Shown: positions 52,965-61,874 of the stretch, piece after piece
Layout of the letters: every line of letters begins with the position of its first letter
Position numbering within the stretch: position 1 is the stretch's first letter
From: Paenibacillus campinasensis
GTDB taxonomy: Bacteria; Bacillota; Bacilli; Paenibacillales; Paenibacillaceae
NCBI RefSeq assembly: GCF_002272015.1
Contig: NZ_NPBY01000044.1
Span: 62,001 to 126,000 of the forward strand
Reading direction: 5' to 3'
Length of the DNA stretch: 64,000 nucleotides
Notes under the pieces: generated by a model
The model's input: the letters and a program-made list of their open reading frames with translations, nothing else
What the model was told of the DNA's origin: nothing
The model's database searches: none
Program-made: the position numbers and the translations under genes

Positions 52965-53663
52965 CTATTCTTCGTATCCGACAAGAAGAAACCCGCCATA
53001 GGCATTCAGCGTATCGGCGCACAGATCCATCAGCTGAGCGGGCTCATCCTGATGATAGATCGCCTCCATCGCTTGCTCCAGCCGCTGCGAGAAGTCAGGA
53101 TCGAAAGCGCTCAGCAGGCGAAACAGCGTCTTGCCTTCTCCTGTCCACTGATTATGAACGCGCAGGACAAACTCACTTAGCAGCGTTGTAATCTTTTGCA
53201 CGGTGAACCATAGCTCCGCTCCCGGCCGCACACTTCTCAGATCGGCAATGTACTCTGTGAGCATGTAACGGTATGCGTCAATATCCGATGAAACCAGGGG
53301 GAACGGTCCGTAGCGAAGATCGCTCTGCGCCTCATGCAGAACCTCGTCGCCATCCGGTGTGCGGCGAATGACTTTGCCTTCGGCAATAATCCGCTGCAGG
53401 GTCGGGTTCCCCGCCATAATGCCCTGGTCAAAATAAGTACGATATACGTCTATAGGCAGCAGAAACAGCTCTACTACCCAGCCGCAAGCTTCTATGGTTC
53501 TCCGCTGGAGCTCTTCCCCGTCACGCTTGACAACGGCAATATCCAAATCGGAAAATTCGTTGAACTCGCCGCGTCCTGCGCTCCCGCCCAGCACAGCAAG
53601 CAAACAGTCCGGATACGAATCCTCAATAATTCGCTCCGCAGCCAGCATCGGCTCCATCCTCAT
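52965..53663 (-). CDS. Nucleotidyltransferase-domain protein
   Basis: A 232-residue protein; GGGGGAAGG before an ATG at 53663 is preferred to an upstream in-frame start. The minimal nucleotidyltransferase motif LGGSAGRGEFNEFSDLDIAV (GS followed by D-x-D) lies near residue 25-45, and the rest is helical. This resembles aminoglycoside adenylyltransferase-like or HEPN/MNT-type proteins; resistance is not implied. No HEPN partner gene is adjacent. Confidence 0.75.
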   Translation of the reverse strand: MRMEPMLAAERIIEDSYPDCLLAVLGGSAGRGEFNEFSDLDIAVVKRDGEELQRRTIEACGWVVELFLLPIDVYRTYFDQGIMAGNPTLQRIIAEGKVIRRTPDGDEVLHEAQSDLRYGPFPLVSSDIDAYRYMLTEYIADLRSVRPGAELWFTVQKITTLLSEFVLRVHNQWTGEGKTLFRLLSAFDPDFSQRLEQAMEAIYHQDEPAQLMDLCADTLNAYGGFLLVGYEE

Positions 53664-53822
53664 CGTTACCTTCCCCCAATGCCTATTCCGGACACCGGAA
53701 CAGCCCAGTTTCCCTTCCCGATAAAAAGGGCTCAAAATATTAAATTCAGCTTAAACGAAAGACGTACCTCCATCATATGGTAAATAAAACGAATGTGTTG
53801 GTGCTGATTATAGGGAGAAGGG

Positions 53823-54575
53823 ATGCTTACAAACATGAACTACATTAATATGCTGTCAAAACTCGGTATGGGCAGCGCCCACCCCGGCGGATTTGAAGCG
53901 ACGCTGCGGCTGCTGAAGAACTATCCGATTGAGCCGGGCAGCCGGATTCTTGAGGTTGGCTGCGGAACCGGACGAACCGCCTGCTATTTGTCCGAGCAGG
54001 GACATCATGTGACAGCCATTGACCTGAATGAGCACATGCTGAACAAAGCGCGGACCCGTGCCACAACGATGCAGGTTGAGGTCGAGTTTCTGCAAGCGGA
54101 TGTCTGTGCCCTTCCGTTTCCGAATGCGCAGTTTGACATCATTATTGCAGAATCCGTGACCGTCTTCACCGATACAAGCCGTTCTCTTCCGGAATATAGC
54201 CGGGTTCTGGCTCCCGGCGGCAAGCTGTACGACCGCGAGCTCATTCTGGACAAAAACATGCCGGAGGCAAAGCTCTCGGAACTGCAAAACTTCTTCGGCA
54301 TTCCGCGGCTGATGAAGCGGGAGGAATGGAAACAGGCCTTTCTTGAGAGCGGCTTTGGAAGCCAGGACATCCTTGAATATCATTACTTTACCGAGCAGCT
54401 GAAAGAGGATCAGACCCGCCACCTGGACGCACTGGAGCTGCGCGACGAAGGCGCTTTGCTTGACCTGTCACTGTGGGAAACCGTGTTTCAGCATGACCGG
54501 ATGATTCTCGACAACAGCGATTACTTGGCATCCGCACTGTTCCTCGCTCAAAAAGCTGAACATGCAAGCTCATAG
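53823..54575 (+). CDS. Class I SAM-dependent methyltransferase
   Basis: A 250-residue cytoplasmic enzyme. Motif I is ILEVGCGTGRTACYLSEQG, then AIDLNEHMLNKAR, LQADVCALPFPNAQFDIII and RVLAPGGKLYDREL, a standard UbiE/Methyltransf_11 set. The ribosome site GAAGGG is very close to the ATG at 53823; the ATG four codons on may be used instead. The methyl acceptor is unknown. Confidence 0.87.
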   Translation: MLTNMNYINMLSKLGMGSAHPGGFEATLRLLKNYPIEPGSRILEVGCGTGRTACYLSEQGHHVTAIDLNEHMLNKARTRATTMQVEVEFLQADVCALPFPNAQFDIIIAESVTVFTDTSRSLPEYSRVLAPGGKLYDRELILDKNMPEAKLSELQNFFGIPRLMKREEWKQAFLESGFGSQDILEYHYFTEQLKEDQTRHLDALELRDEGALLDLSLWETVFQHDRMILDNSDYLASALFLAQKAEHASS

Positions 54576-54601
54576 CCTCGACCACAGCTTCAATCCATAT
54601 A

Positions 54602-54639
54602 ACAAGGGCCCCCGTCGCCTTCGCACGAGTGGCCCTTGT
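54602..54639 (+). terminator. Hairpin after the methyltransferase gene
   Basis: ACAAGGGCC and GGCCCTTGT form a nine-base stem 27 bases after the stop, but only CTTCGTC follows, so termination would be weak. Confidence 0.4.
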
Positions 54640-54689
54640 CTTCGTCAATGTTTGATTTCATCATGATCTGTCCAGCCGTTCCGGAGCGG

Positions 54690-54800
54690 CTAAACCGGCT
54701 GTTTTCTTGCTACAAACGTAATCCACTGGCTTTGGAACAACACCTCGCGACCGGCCGTCTCCACCCTTAAACCGCATCTACTCTCGATTGCGGTGCCCCA
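54690..54800 (-). pseudogene. C-terminal remnant of a SAM methyltransferase
   Basis: A 36-codon frame without a start, beginning just after an in-frame stop, reads AIESRCGLRVETAGRE and then VLFQSQWITFVARKQPV. This resembles the last helix and strands of class I SAM methyltransferases. It overlaps the 3' end of the zinc-ribbon gene in another frame, suggesting that a deletion joined two genes. The call rests on pattern recognition alone. Confidence 0.35.
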
Positions 54801-54949
54801 TCACAACGTTTGCATACCTTGACAGCCGTACCGTCAGTTTTCGTGCGGGGATAGAGAAGCTTCGTGCGAGTGCTGCCGCAGATTGGACAAGTGCCGCGTG
54901 CTCGGCTTGGCAGATGCCATAGTGATTTTCCTCTTTTTTGTTTGGCCAT
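54767..54949 (-). CDS. Small zinc-ribbon protein
   Basis: A 60-residue basic protein with GGGGGA about eight bases before the ATG. It carries two Cys pairs, CPICG and CKRC, about 25 residues apart, forming a probable zinc ribbon after a basic head (MAKQKRGKSLWHLPSRARG). A nucleic-acid-binding role is plausible but not shown. The last residues (DGAPQSRVDAV) overlap the methyltransferase remnant and may not be ancestral. Confidence 0.6.
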   Translation of the reverse strand: MAKQKRGKSLWHLPSRARGTCPICGSTRTKLLYPRTKTDGTAVKVCKRCDGAPQSRVDAV

Positions 54950-55017
54950 CGATCATTCCCCCATTCATCGCTTTCAGAACTGTACTATGACAGTGCTTAA
55001 ATATATGAATGGGCTGA

Positions 55018-55143
55018 TTAAATGATGACGTCCGATTCGGCTGCGAGAGTGCTCCCCGACATGCCATCATCAATAATCTCTAGTTTAGCATGCTCTTCCA
55101 GTGTTTGACGAACATTAGCGGTAGCAAGCTTAACTGTAACAAC
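55018..55143 (-). other. Possible small ORF or remnant without a canonical start
   Basis: A frame running from about 55143 to a stop at 55018 reads VTVKLATANVRQTLEE and then HAKLEIIDDGMSGSTL, ending AAESDVII. The composition looks protein-like, and a perfect GGAGGAG site lies just upstream, but the codons at the proper distance are GTT or ACA rather than a known start. It follows the sensory-transducer-family gene on the same strand. It may be a degraded gene or use a very rare start. Confidence 0.3.
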
Positions 55144-55175
55144 TCCTCCTGAAAGTGACTCCCCATACTCGCTCC

Positions 55176-55544
55176 CTACTCCCTCACCGGAAAAGCCATA
55201 ACACTCATCAGCGCGTTCTCCGCCTGCGTGGAATCGAGCCGGCTGTACTGCACATATACAGGCACAGAGCTCCGCACCTCCATCGCATAGGGGACACCGG
55301 GAGGAATCCGTTCGCTGCCCGCAATTAATGAGCTCGTTCGAATATGGCGTGTTCTTCGCGCAGGCACGATGGCCTGCATATTCATCAGCGGCTCGCGGTC
55401 TTCGAAATAAGCATGAATCGTCACCTCCGCGTCCTGATCCGAGGTGTTCAGCACACAGACCGATTCATGGCTGACCAGTTCCCCGCAGCTTGACGGCGGA
55501 ATGTATCCGTCCGGAATGATCCATAGCGTTTCAGCTTTCGACAT
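55176..55544 (-). CDS. Sensory rhodopsin transducer (ASRT) family protein
   Basis: A 122-residue soluble protein with GGGAG before the ATG. It matches the family of the Anabaena sensory rhodopsin transducer: WIIPDGYIPPSS, HESVCVLNTSDQDAEVTIHAYFE, VPARRTRHIR and YSRLDSTQAENALMSVMAF. The family forms small beta-sandwich tetramers. No rhodopsin gene is in the window, and this copy lies 33 bases after the rhamnogalacturonan acetylesterase, so a carbohydrate-linked role is more likely here; that is inference. Confidence 0.85.
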   Translation of the reverse strand: MSKAETLWIIPDGYIPPSSCGELVSHESVCVLNTSDQDAEVTIHAYFEDREPLMNMQAIVPARRTRHIRTSSLIAGSERIPPGVPYAMEVRSSVPVYVQYSRLDSTQAENALMSVMAFPVRE

Positions 55545-55577
55545 CTAACATCGCTCCCTGCTCGATTGGATTCCCAC

Positions 55578-56693
55578 TTACTTCAGATACATATGCAGCT
55601 GCTCAAGCTGCTGTTGCTTCAAACCCTGTGCAACCAATTCGGCCAGCCGGATCGCGCCCCATTCCTGAAAATGGGTATCATCACGTACCCCGTCTGGAAA
55701 ACGAATAAATTCCCCCGGCGCCCCCCACATAAAAATTGATTTGGTCCCTTCCGGTCCCAGCCTGGCAAACAGCTCCGCACTCATGGCTGCCAGGTCAACC
55801 AGCGGCACCTGCTCCTCTTCCGCCAGCTGCCGCACAGCGGCGATATAATCGCCATGCGTATCAATCAGCGTACCCTCGCTGTCAAAATGCCGGCGATGCA
55901 CAGGTGTAATGAGGACAGTCGTCGCCTTCCTCTCCCGACAAGCGTCGATGTAAACCTTCAAATGCTCCTTATACGTGGTGAACGGATCGGTATGCCGGGC
56001 CTCATCCAGCTTCTGATCGTTATGGCCGAACTGGATCAGCACATAATCATTCGGCTTCAGCCGTTTCACAATCCGGTCCAGCACCCCCTCTGTAATAAAA
56101 CTGCGGGAACTGCGGCCGGACAGAGCGAAGTTGCGCACGACAAGATCAGGCTTGATATACAGGGGGAGCATCTGCCCCCACCCTGCGTATGGATACATCT
56201 CGGCTGGCTGATTCGTCACCGTCGAATCCCCCGCGATATAGATCGAGCTGGACGGAACGGACCTCACCTCCAGCGCAGCGATGCGCGGAGCCCGGCCGGA
56301 GAAGGTCAGAATGATGGTGCCATCCACAGCCTGCACAGCGAAGCTGTAACGCTCGAAATGCCCCGCCGGCGTATGCAGCCGGTGCAGCAGCAGCTGCCCT
56401 TCCTCGCCTCTTACACTTGTCTCCGTCTCGAATCTCGCATCACCAATCAGCAGATCAATTCTGTAATTGCCGTCAGGCACATCGATCCGAAACGATGCAT
56501 TCACCGGTATCAGCGAGGTACAGCGCAGTCCGGTCTCCTCATCTCGCGAAATATTCGTTACGCTCCCCGCGTTCGTGAAGCCATAACCTGCCGCCTCCTC
56601 ATACCTGGTGTCTGCACTTACCGGAATATAGCCTTCCGCAGCTGCTTTCACCGCTCCAAAATCAAATTGCCACACCTGCACTACAGGCTCCAT
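55578..56693 (-). CDS. Rhamnogalacturonan acetylesterase (YesT/RhgT-like)
   Basis: A 371-residue SGNH hydrolase with GGAGGG before the ATG. Residues 1-145 form a beta-rich accessory domain. The catalytic domain follows: nucleophile in SIYIAGDSTVTNQP, oxyanion residues in NFALSGRSSRSF and QFGHNDQKL, and the Asp-His pair in DDTHFQEWGA. It removes acetyl groups from rhamnogalacturonan I backbone. No signal peptide is visible, so it acts on imported oligosaccharides. It is divergent from a yesMNOPQR-like operon, consistent with this role. Confidence 0.9.
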   Translation of the reverse strand: MEPVVQVWQFDFGAVKAAAEGYIPVSADTRYEEAAGYGFTNAGSVTNISRDEETGLRCTSLIPVNASFRIDVPDGNYRIDLLIGDARFETETSVRGEEGQLLLHRLHTPAGHFERYSFAVQAVDGTIILTFSGRAPRIAALEVRSVPSSSIYIAGDSTVTNQPAEMYPYAGWGQMLPLYIKPDLVVRNFALSGRSSRSFITEGVLDRIVKRLKPNDYVLIQFGHNDQKLDEARHTDPFTTYKEHLKVYIDACRERKATTVLITPVHRRHFDSEGTLIDTHGDYIAAVRQLAEEEQVPLVDLAAMSAELFARLGPEGTKSIFMWGAPGEFIRFPDGVRDDTHFQEWGAIRLAELVAQGLKQQQLEQLHMYLK

Positions 56694-56879
56694 GCGTATC
56701 CCTCCATAACGTCTAAGATCATTATGCCTGACCCCTCCTGTCCCATGTATAGCCTAAACCGATCACCTTGTTCAAAAAACCGACGAGATGATGTCAAGCA
56801 CGGTCATGAGCGGCCAAACTTCCTTTCGCGGCACCTGGCGTCTCATCAATAACAGAAAATCCGTTCATACCGCGCTATA

Positions 56880-56908
56880 TTGACAGCGTTTTCAAGTGAG
56901 TACATAAT
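56880..56908 (+). promoter_or_regulatory. Promoter of the yesMNOPQR-like operon
   Basis: TTGACA, 17 bases, then CATAAT, located about 65 bases before the yesM start. Only one mismatch to consensus. Confidence 0.65.
56881..56894 (+). promoter_or_regulatory. cre box overlapping the -35 of the yesMN promoter
   Basis: TGACAGCGTTTTCA differs from the cre consensus TGNAANCGNTNNCA at one position. It overlaps the -35 element, where CcpA would block RNA polymerase. Confidence 0.5.
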
Positions 56909-56973
56909 GTGTAAACAACATCGCATTCACCTTGCCGTCGTCTCATATTCCACTGCCACAAGGAGAGGTTGCC

Positions 56974-58719
56974 GTGCATCGATGGATCGCTCTCTACAAA
57001 AATATGAAAATCAAAAACAAGCTGTCGCTGCTCATCACCTTCATTGTTGTCATGGCGTTTACGTTTGCGGTCATCGTCCAGCAATATGCTTTCTCCATCT
57101 ATGATGAACAGCTCTACCTCAAATCATCGCAGGTGCTCCACCTGTCTTCCTCCGCCATCGAGGCGGAGCTTGAACGCATCGAGCAAGTATCCTTCACCAT
57201 CATGACCGATACCCAAATCCAGAGTCTGCTGCGCTCGATTTCCGGCAGTGAATCGGATTATGACAGGCTCATCCACAGCCAGCGGCTCGTGGACCTCCTG
57301 CTCAATTACGCCGGTTCCGAGCCGATGCTTCATTCCGTCCAGCTGATCGACAAGCAGGGTCACACGCATGATGCCGGCAATGTCATTCCGATCGATACCG
57401 CCAAAAAGCAGCATATCGTGCAGCTCGCCGGTGATGCTCAGGGCGCCCAGGCCTGGATCTACCCGGATGACCAGGATGCCGCCCTGGTGCTGGCCAGAGA
57501 GATTCGCTCCTACTCCGGCACCCTGTTCGATCTGAATTATCTTGGAACGCTTATTATCCGCATCAATATCGATAAAATTGTTAAAAAATCAGCCTCCGAA
57601 GACGGCGATCTGATTATGATTTCGGGCTCGGACGTTATTTTTCCTGCCGTTCCGCCACTTAACCCGGACGAAATTTTGCATTCGATAACATCCGATAACG
57701 GGTACTTCACGCAAGAGCTTGAAGGACAAGCCTTTTTTGTCGCTCACAGCCGATCCGGCAATACAGGCTGGACCTATATCAGCCTCACCCCGTTTAACAA
57801 AACGTTCAGCCAGGTCATCTTCATCAAGGAGCTGGTGATCATCGTATTTATCGTCATTTTTGCGGTGGCCATCCTGCTTGGCATCCGGTTCAGCCGCGGC
57901 CTTACCCGCCCGATTGAATATTTGATCGCACGGATGAAGCTCGCGGAGAAAGGCAATTTCGCACAGGCCGGTGTTCTTCCGCCCGATGCCGCTCCGGTCG
58001 GCATGGATGAGCTCGGACTGCTGCATCGCACGTTCCGCCTTATGATTGAGCGCATCAACGGGCTGATTACGGAAAACTACGCCAACCGGCTGCTGATCAA
58101 AGAGACGGAATTCAAGGCGCTGCAGGCCCAGATCAACCCGCATTTTCTGTATAACACGCTGGAGTCGATCAACTGGATTGCCAAAATGAATAAACAAACC
58201 CAAATCTCCGATATGGTCCAGGCGCTCGCCTTCCTTCTGCGTCATTCCGTCAGCCTGAAACAGCCGATGATCACGCTCGGGGAGGAGCTTGAAATCGTGA
58301 AGCATTATATCATTATTCAGAAATTCCGCTTCGAGGAGCGGCTTGAATTTTCAATGAATGTGGACACGCGATACGACCGTCGCACAATTCCGAAGCTCAC
58401 GATCCAGCCGCTGCTGGAAAACGCCATACATTATGCCCTTGAGCCTGCCATGACCCCATGCCATATCTCGATCCACGCAGACGAGGACGAAGGGGCATTT
58501 CGCATCATCGTGGAGGATACCGGTCCCGGCATCCCTGCAAATATGCTGGAGCAGCTTCGCACAGGCGAAGCTGCAGCAACCGGCAACGGCATCGGATTGC
58601 TGAACATTGATGAGCGCATCAAGCTGGCCTATGGCGAGGACTATGGACTGCAGATCGATCCAGTGTCCGGGCGGGGCGCCCGCATCATCATTATACTCCC
58701 TAAGGAAACGGAGGAATGA
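56974..58719 (+). CDS. yesM: YesM-type sensor histidine kinase of the rhamnogalacturonan locus
   Basis: A 581-residue kinase starting at GTG, with AAGGAGAGG upstream. Order: helix 1 (LSLLITFIVVMAFTFAVIV), extracellular dCache-like domain, helix 2 (LVIIVFIVIFAVAILLGI), HAMP, the His_kinase motif ALQAQINPHFLYNTLESIN and the ATPase domain (NAIHYALEP, EDTGPGIP, GNGIGLLNIDER). It is followed by yesN after three bases and heads an operon in the order of the B. subtilis yes genes. It probably senses pectin-derived oligosaccharides. Confidence 0.9.
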   Translation: MHRWIALYKNMKIKNKLSLLITFIVVMAFTFAVIVQQYAFSIYDEQLYLKSSQVLHLSSSAIEAELERIEQVSFTIMTDTQIQSLLRSISGSESDYDRLIHSQRLVDLLLNYAGSEPMLHSVQLIDKQGHTHDAGNVIPIDTAKKQHIVQLAGDAQGAQAWIYPDDQDAALVLAREIRSYSGTLFDLNYLGTLIIRINIDKIVKKSASEDGDLIMISGSDVIFPAVPPLNPDEILHSITSDNGYFTQELEGQAFFVAHSRSGNTGWTYISLTPFNKTFSQVIFIKELVIIVFIVIFAVAILLGIRFSRGLTRPIEYLIARMKLAEKGNFAQAGVLPPDAAPVGMDELGLLHRTFRLMIERINGLITENYANRLLIKETEFKALQAQINPHFLYNTLESINWIAKMNKQTQISDMVQALAFLLRHSVSLKQPMITLGEELEIVKHYIIIQKFRFEERLEFSMNVDTRYDRRTIPKLTIQPLLENAIHYALEPAMTPCHISIHADEDEGAFRIIVEDTGPGIPANMLEQLRTGEAAATGNGIGLLNIDERIKLAYGEDYGLQIDPVSGRGARIIIILPKETEE

Positions 58720-58722
58720 CGA

Positions 58723-60267
58723 TTGTACAAAGTGCTTCTGGTCGATGATGAACGCATCATTCTGGATGGAATCTCCCGCATGGTGGACTGGGCGGCTTAC
58801 CAAACCGTACTGATCGGCACCGCTCAGAACGGACTGGCGGCATACGACATCATCGTCAGCGAATCCCCGGATATCGTCATTTGCGATATTCGGATGCCGG
58901 GGCTGGACGGGCTGGAGCTCGTAGCCAAGGCGCATGCTACCCACCCCCACATTCAATTTGTCCTGCTGTCGGGATTCGGTGAATTTGAATATGCCAACCG
59001 GGCCATGCAGTATGGCGTCAAGCATTATCTGCTGAAGCCGACCGACGAGTCCAAGATCGGAGAAGCGCTGCAGGGAGTCATTGGAGAGCTGTCCCAGCGC
59101 AGGCGGACAGAATCTTTCATCCTCGATATGAAACGAAGGCTCCATAAAGTGCTCCCGCATGTAAAAGAACAGGTCCTCAAAGAGTTCGTGACCAACAAAA
59201 CCTACGGACGCCATGATCTGGAGGAATACCGCGGCCTGTTCCAATACGATTTCGACCATCCTGTCAGACTGCTTCTGTTCCAGCCGGAGGGGGAAGCCGA
59301 CTTCGAGCATCAGTTCGCCGTCAAGAACATTGCCGAGGATCTTCTCGACAGACCGCTGCTCAGCACAACCATCGGGCAGCATATCCTTGTTCTGACCGAA
59401 GATGCGGCGGAAGAGCCCCTGCATGACCGCATCCAGGATATCCGCTGCACCTTCCGTCAATATTACAAGCTGGACCTGACGATCGCGATCAGTGATCCGG
59501 GCCCTATCACTAGAGCGAGGAAGCTGTACCGCGACACCCTCCAGTGTCTGAACTACCGCTTCTATCTGGACGAGAGCGGCATCATTACGGCGAGGGACAC
59601 GCTCGATACCGATCGCTCTGCCAGCTCGTTCAGTTTGGATGAGGAACGCTTGTGCATGCCCGTCCGATCCGGCCATCTGCAGGAGGCGCAGCAAGCGCTG
59701 GCCGATTTCATCCAGGAGCTCAAGGAAGCCCAGCTTGGCATTGAGCTGACCAAGTCCTATGCCATCCAGCAATACGTAGCGCTCATTCGGCTTGCCGACC
59801 CTGCTGAGATGAGCCAGAAGTATAAACGGATTTCCGAGCTCGCCGAAGGGAACACGCTTCAGGCCATTCAAGCGGTCCTCGATGACACCGTCAAGGAGAT
59901 TGCCGGACGCAACTATGACAGGAATTCGTTCAAATATAATGCCATCGTCCGCAAGGTGCTCGATATTATCGAGGACCAGCTCGGCAACTCGGATCTGTCG
60001 CTAAATGTTGTGGCCCGCGAAATGCTATATATGAATCCCGACTATCTCGGCAAGCTGTTCAAGAAGGAAACCGGTGAGAAATTTTCCAACTATGTGATGA
60101 AACGCCGCATGGAGCAGGCCACGGTGCTGATGAAAGAGAACCCGGACATTAAAATATTTGAAATGGCAGAGCGGCTCGGCTTTGGCGACAATCCCCAGTA
60201 CTTCAGCCAGGTGTTCAAGAAACAGATCGGCTGCACCCCTTCCGAATATATGAAAAAAGAGGTTTGA
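58723..60267 (+). CDS. yesN: YesN-type response regulator of the rhamnogalacturonan locus
   Basis: A 514-residue regulator starting at TTG, with GGAGGAA eight bases upstream and overlapping the yesM end. Receiver domain with LLVDDE and phospho-acceptor Asp55 (IVICDIRMPGLDG); the Lys switch is in YLLKPTDE. The C-terminal 100 residues hold two AraC helix-turn-helices (SLNVVAREMLYMNPDYLGKLF and IFEMAERLGFGDNPQYFSQVF). It should activate the downstream importer and hydrolase genes, and possibly the divergent acetylesterase. Confidence 0.9.
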   Translation: MYKVLLVDDERIILDGISRMVDWAAYQTVLIGTAQNGLAAYDIIVSESPDIVICDIRMPGLDGLELVAKAHATHPHIQFVLLSGFGEFEYANRAMQYGVKHYLLKPTDESKIGEALQGVIGELSQRRRTESFILDMKRRLHKVLPHVKEQVLKEFVTNKTYGRHDLEEYRGLFQYDFDHPVRLLLFQPEGEADFEHQFAVKNIAEDLLDRPLLSTTIGQHILVLTEDAAEEPLHDRIQDIRCTFRQYYKLDLTIAISDPGPITRARKLYRDTLQCLNYRFYLDESGIITARDTLDTDRSASSFSLDEERLCMPVRSGHLQEAQQALADFIQELKEAQLGIELTKSYAIQQYVALIRLADPAEMSQKYKRISELAEGNTLQAIQAVLDDTVKEIAGRNYDRNSFKYNAIVRKVLDIIEDQLGNSDLSLNVVAREMLYMNPDYLGKLFKKETGEKFSNYVMKRRMEQATVLMKENPDIKIFEMAERLGFGDNPQYFSQVFKKQIGCTPSEYMKKEV

Positions 60268-60405
60268 AATAAGGAGGAAATCTCTGCTTTTTAAACAAAC
60301 AGCACGGTTTTTTTCCTTACCCTTTCCTCTTCGGCATTTAATAATTGGTAATGTAAGCACTATCAAAAAACTGTCGGTAACGTTCTAACAAGGGGAGGAA
60401 ATGGA

Positions 60406-61743
60406 ATGAAAAAAGTGCTCACCTGGATTGTGATGTTTTCTCTGATCGGAAGCCTGATCGGCTGTGCGGGTGGAGGAGCCGCCGAGCAGCCGGAAGCAAC
60501 CGGCACCGATGCGGCGCCTGCCGCCGGCGCAGGAGATGCCAACACCCCCGTCAAGCTTCGCATCGCCTGGTGGGGTGGCCAATCTCGGCATGATTACACG
60601 CTAAAGGTCATTGAAATGTACGAGAAGCAGAATCCTCATGTCACGATTGAGCCTGAATACGCCCCGTTTGACGACTACTGGAAGAAGCTTGCACCGCAAG
60701 CGGTGGCCGGAGGGCTGCCGGACATTATTCAGATGGATATCTCCTATCTGAACCAATATGCGGGCCGCAACCAGTTAGCCGATCTGAAGCCCTTCATGGA
60801 CAGCGGATCGCTGAATGTGGACGACATCAGCGAGAACGCCCTGAGCGGCGGCGAGGTAGACGGCAAGCTGGTCGCCATGAACCTCGGGGTTAATGCTCTT
60901 CAAACCACGTTTGACGTAGAGACGATGAAAGCAAACGGGATCGACATGCCGCCGATGGACTGGACCTGGGACGACATGGACAAATTAGGAGCCCAGGCCA
61001 AGGAGAAAGGCTATCAGATCGGCGGGTTTGCTTACCGCCATGACGTCTTCTTCCCTTACTATCTGAGAACGATTGGACAAAAAATGTACAGCGAAGACGG
61101 AAAGACAATCGGTTATCCTGATGATCAGGCCTTCATTGATTATTTCACAAGATATCAGCGCTGGTATGACAGCGGCTATATCCTTTCGCTCGATAAGGAA
61201 GCGCAGAAAAAAGGCGTAGCCGAGGAGGATGAAATCGTGCTCGGCAACTCCATCTCGGGTACCGGCTGGTCGAACCAGTTCCTTGCTGTAGCGAATCTGG
61301 TGCCTGACCGTCCGCTTGAGCTCCACCCGATGCCGGGTCCCGGCATCAAGGAAGGGCTGTTCCTCAAGCCTTCCATGTACTTCTCGGTGACGGAGTCCTC
61401 CAAGAACAAGGAGGAGGCTGCTAAATTCATCAGCTTCTTCGTCAACGACATCGAGGCCAACAAGCTGATTATGGGCGAGCGCGGCGTGCCGGTATCCTCC
61501 AAGGTCAAGGAAGAGCTGCTTCCGCTCCTGTCCGAGAATGAGGCCAAAATATTCGAGTATGTCACCTGGGCTGAAGAGAACAGCAGTCCGGGAGATCCGC
61601 CAAATCCGATCGGCGCCGTGGAAATCGAGAAGCTGCTGCGCGATTTAAGCGAGCGGATTCTGTTCAAGAAGATCTCTATCGAGGATGCGGCTGCCGAATT
61701 CCGCAGCGAGGCGAATGCTATCCTGGCAAGATCGCAGCAATAG
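60406..61743 (+). CDS. yesO: Solute-binding lipoprotein of the rhamnogalacturonan importer
   Basis: A 445-residue receptor with GGGAGG before the ATG and a lipobox ending SLIGC (Cys20). The mature protein begins VKLRIAWWGGQSRHDYTLKV and has the family 1 sugar-receptor fold; WAEENSSPGDPPNPIGAVE near the C-terminus is typical of this YesO/LplA-like group. It stands between the regulator and the permeases in yes order. The ligand is inferred to be unsaturated rhamnogalacturonan oligosaccharide. Confidence 0.88.
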   Translation: MKKVLTWIVMFSLIGSLIGCAGGGAAEQPEATGTDAAPAAGAGDANTPVKLRIAWWGGQSRHDYTLKVIEMYEKQNPHVTIEPEYAPFDDYWKKLAPQAVAGGLPDIIQMDISYLNQYAGRNQLADLKPFMDSGSLNVDDISENALSGGEVDGKLVAMNLGVNALQTTFDVETMKANGIDMPPMDWTWDDMDKLGAQAKEKGYQIGGFAYRHDVFFPYYLRTIGQKMYSEDGKTIGYPDDQAFIDYFTRYQRWYDSGYILSLDKEAQKKGVAEEDEIVLGNSISGTGWSNQFLAVANLVPDRPLELHPMPGPGIKEGLFLKPSMYFSVTESSKNKEEAAKFISFFVNDIEANKLIMGERGVPVSSKVKEELLPLLSENEAKIFEYVTWAEENSSPGDPPNPIGAVEIEKLLRDLSERILFKKISIEDAAAEFRSEANAILARSQQ

Positions 61744-61772
61744 CCATATACGTTTATCGTTGCTGAACAACT

Positions 61773-61823
61773 GGGCATTTCCTTGAGCTTGTTCCCAAGC
61801 CGCCGGGAATGCCCTCTTTCTTC
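61773..61823 (+). terminator. Partial terminator between yesO and yesP
   Basis: GGGCATT-CC and GGGAATGCCC pair with an inner CTTG-TTCC-CAAG hairpin, followed by TCTTTCTTC. The weak T-run suggests leaky termination that lowers permease expression, as in the other ABC operon at 20174. Confidence 0.5.
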
Positions 61824-61874
61824 GGCATAAGTGAGTGAGAGGCTGTCATACTTGAAACTGAGGGGTTGAAGCTT

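Noticed and set aside
52965..53663. Antibiotic (aminoglycoside) adenylyltransferase
   Set aside because: The nucleotidyltransferase motif is present, but nothing specific to drug-modifying enzymes could be recognised, so only the domain is named.
58351..59871. A 506-codon minus-strand ORF
   Set aside because: It lies antisense to yesM and yesN, which have complete domain motifs; long shadows are common in GC-rich third-position sequence.
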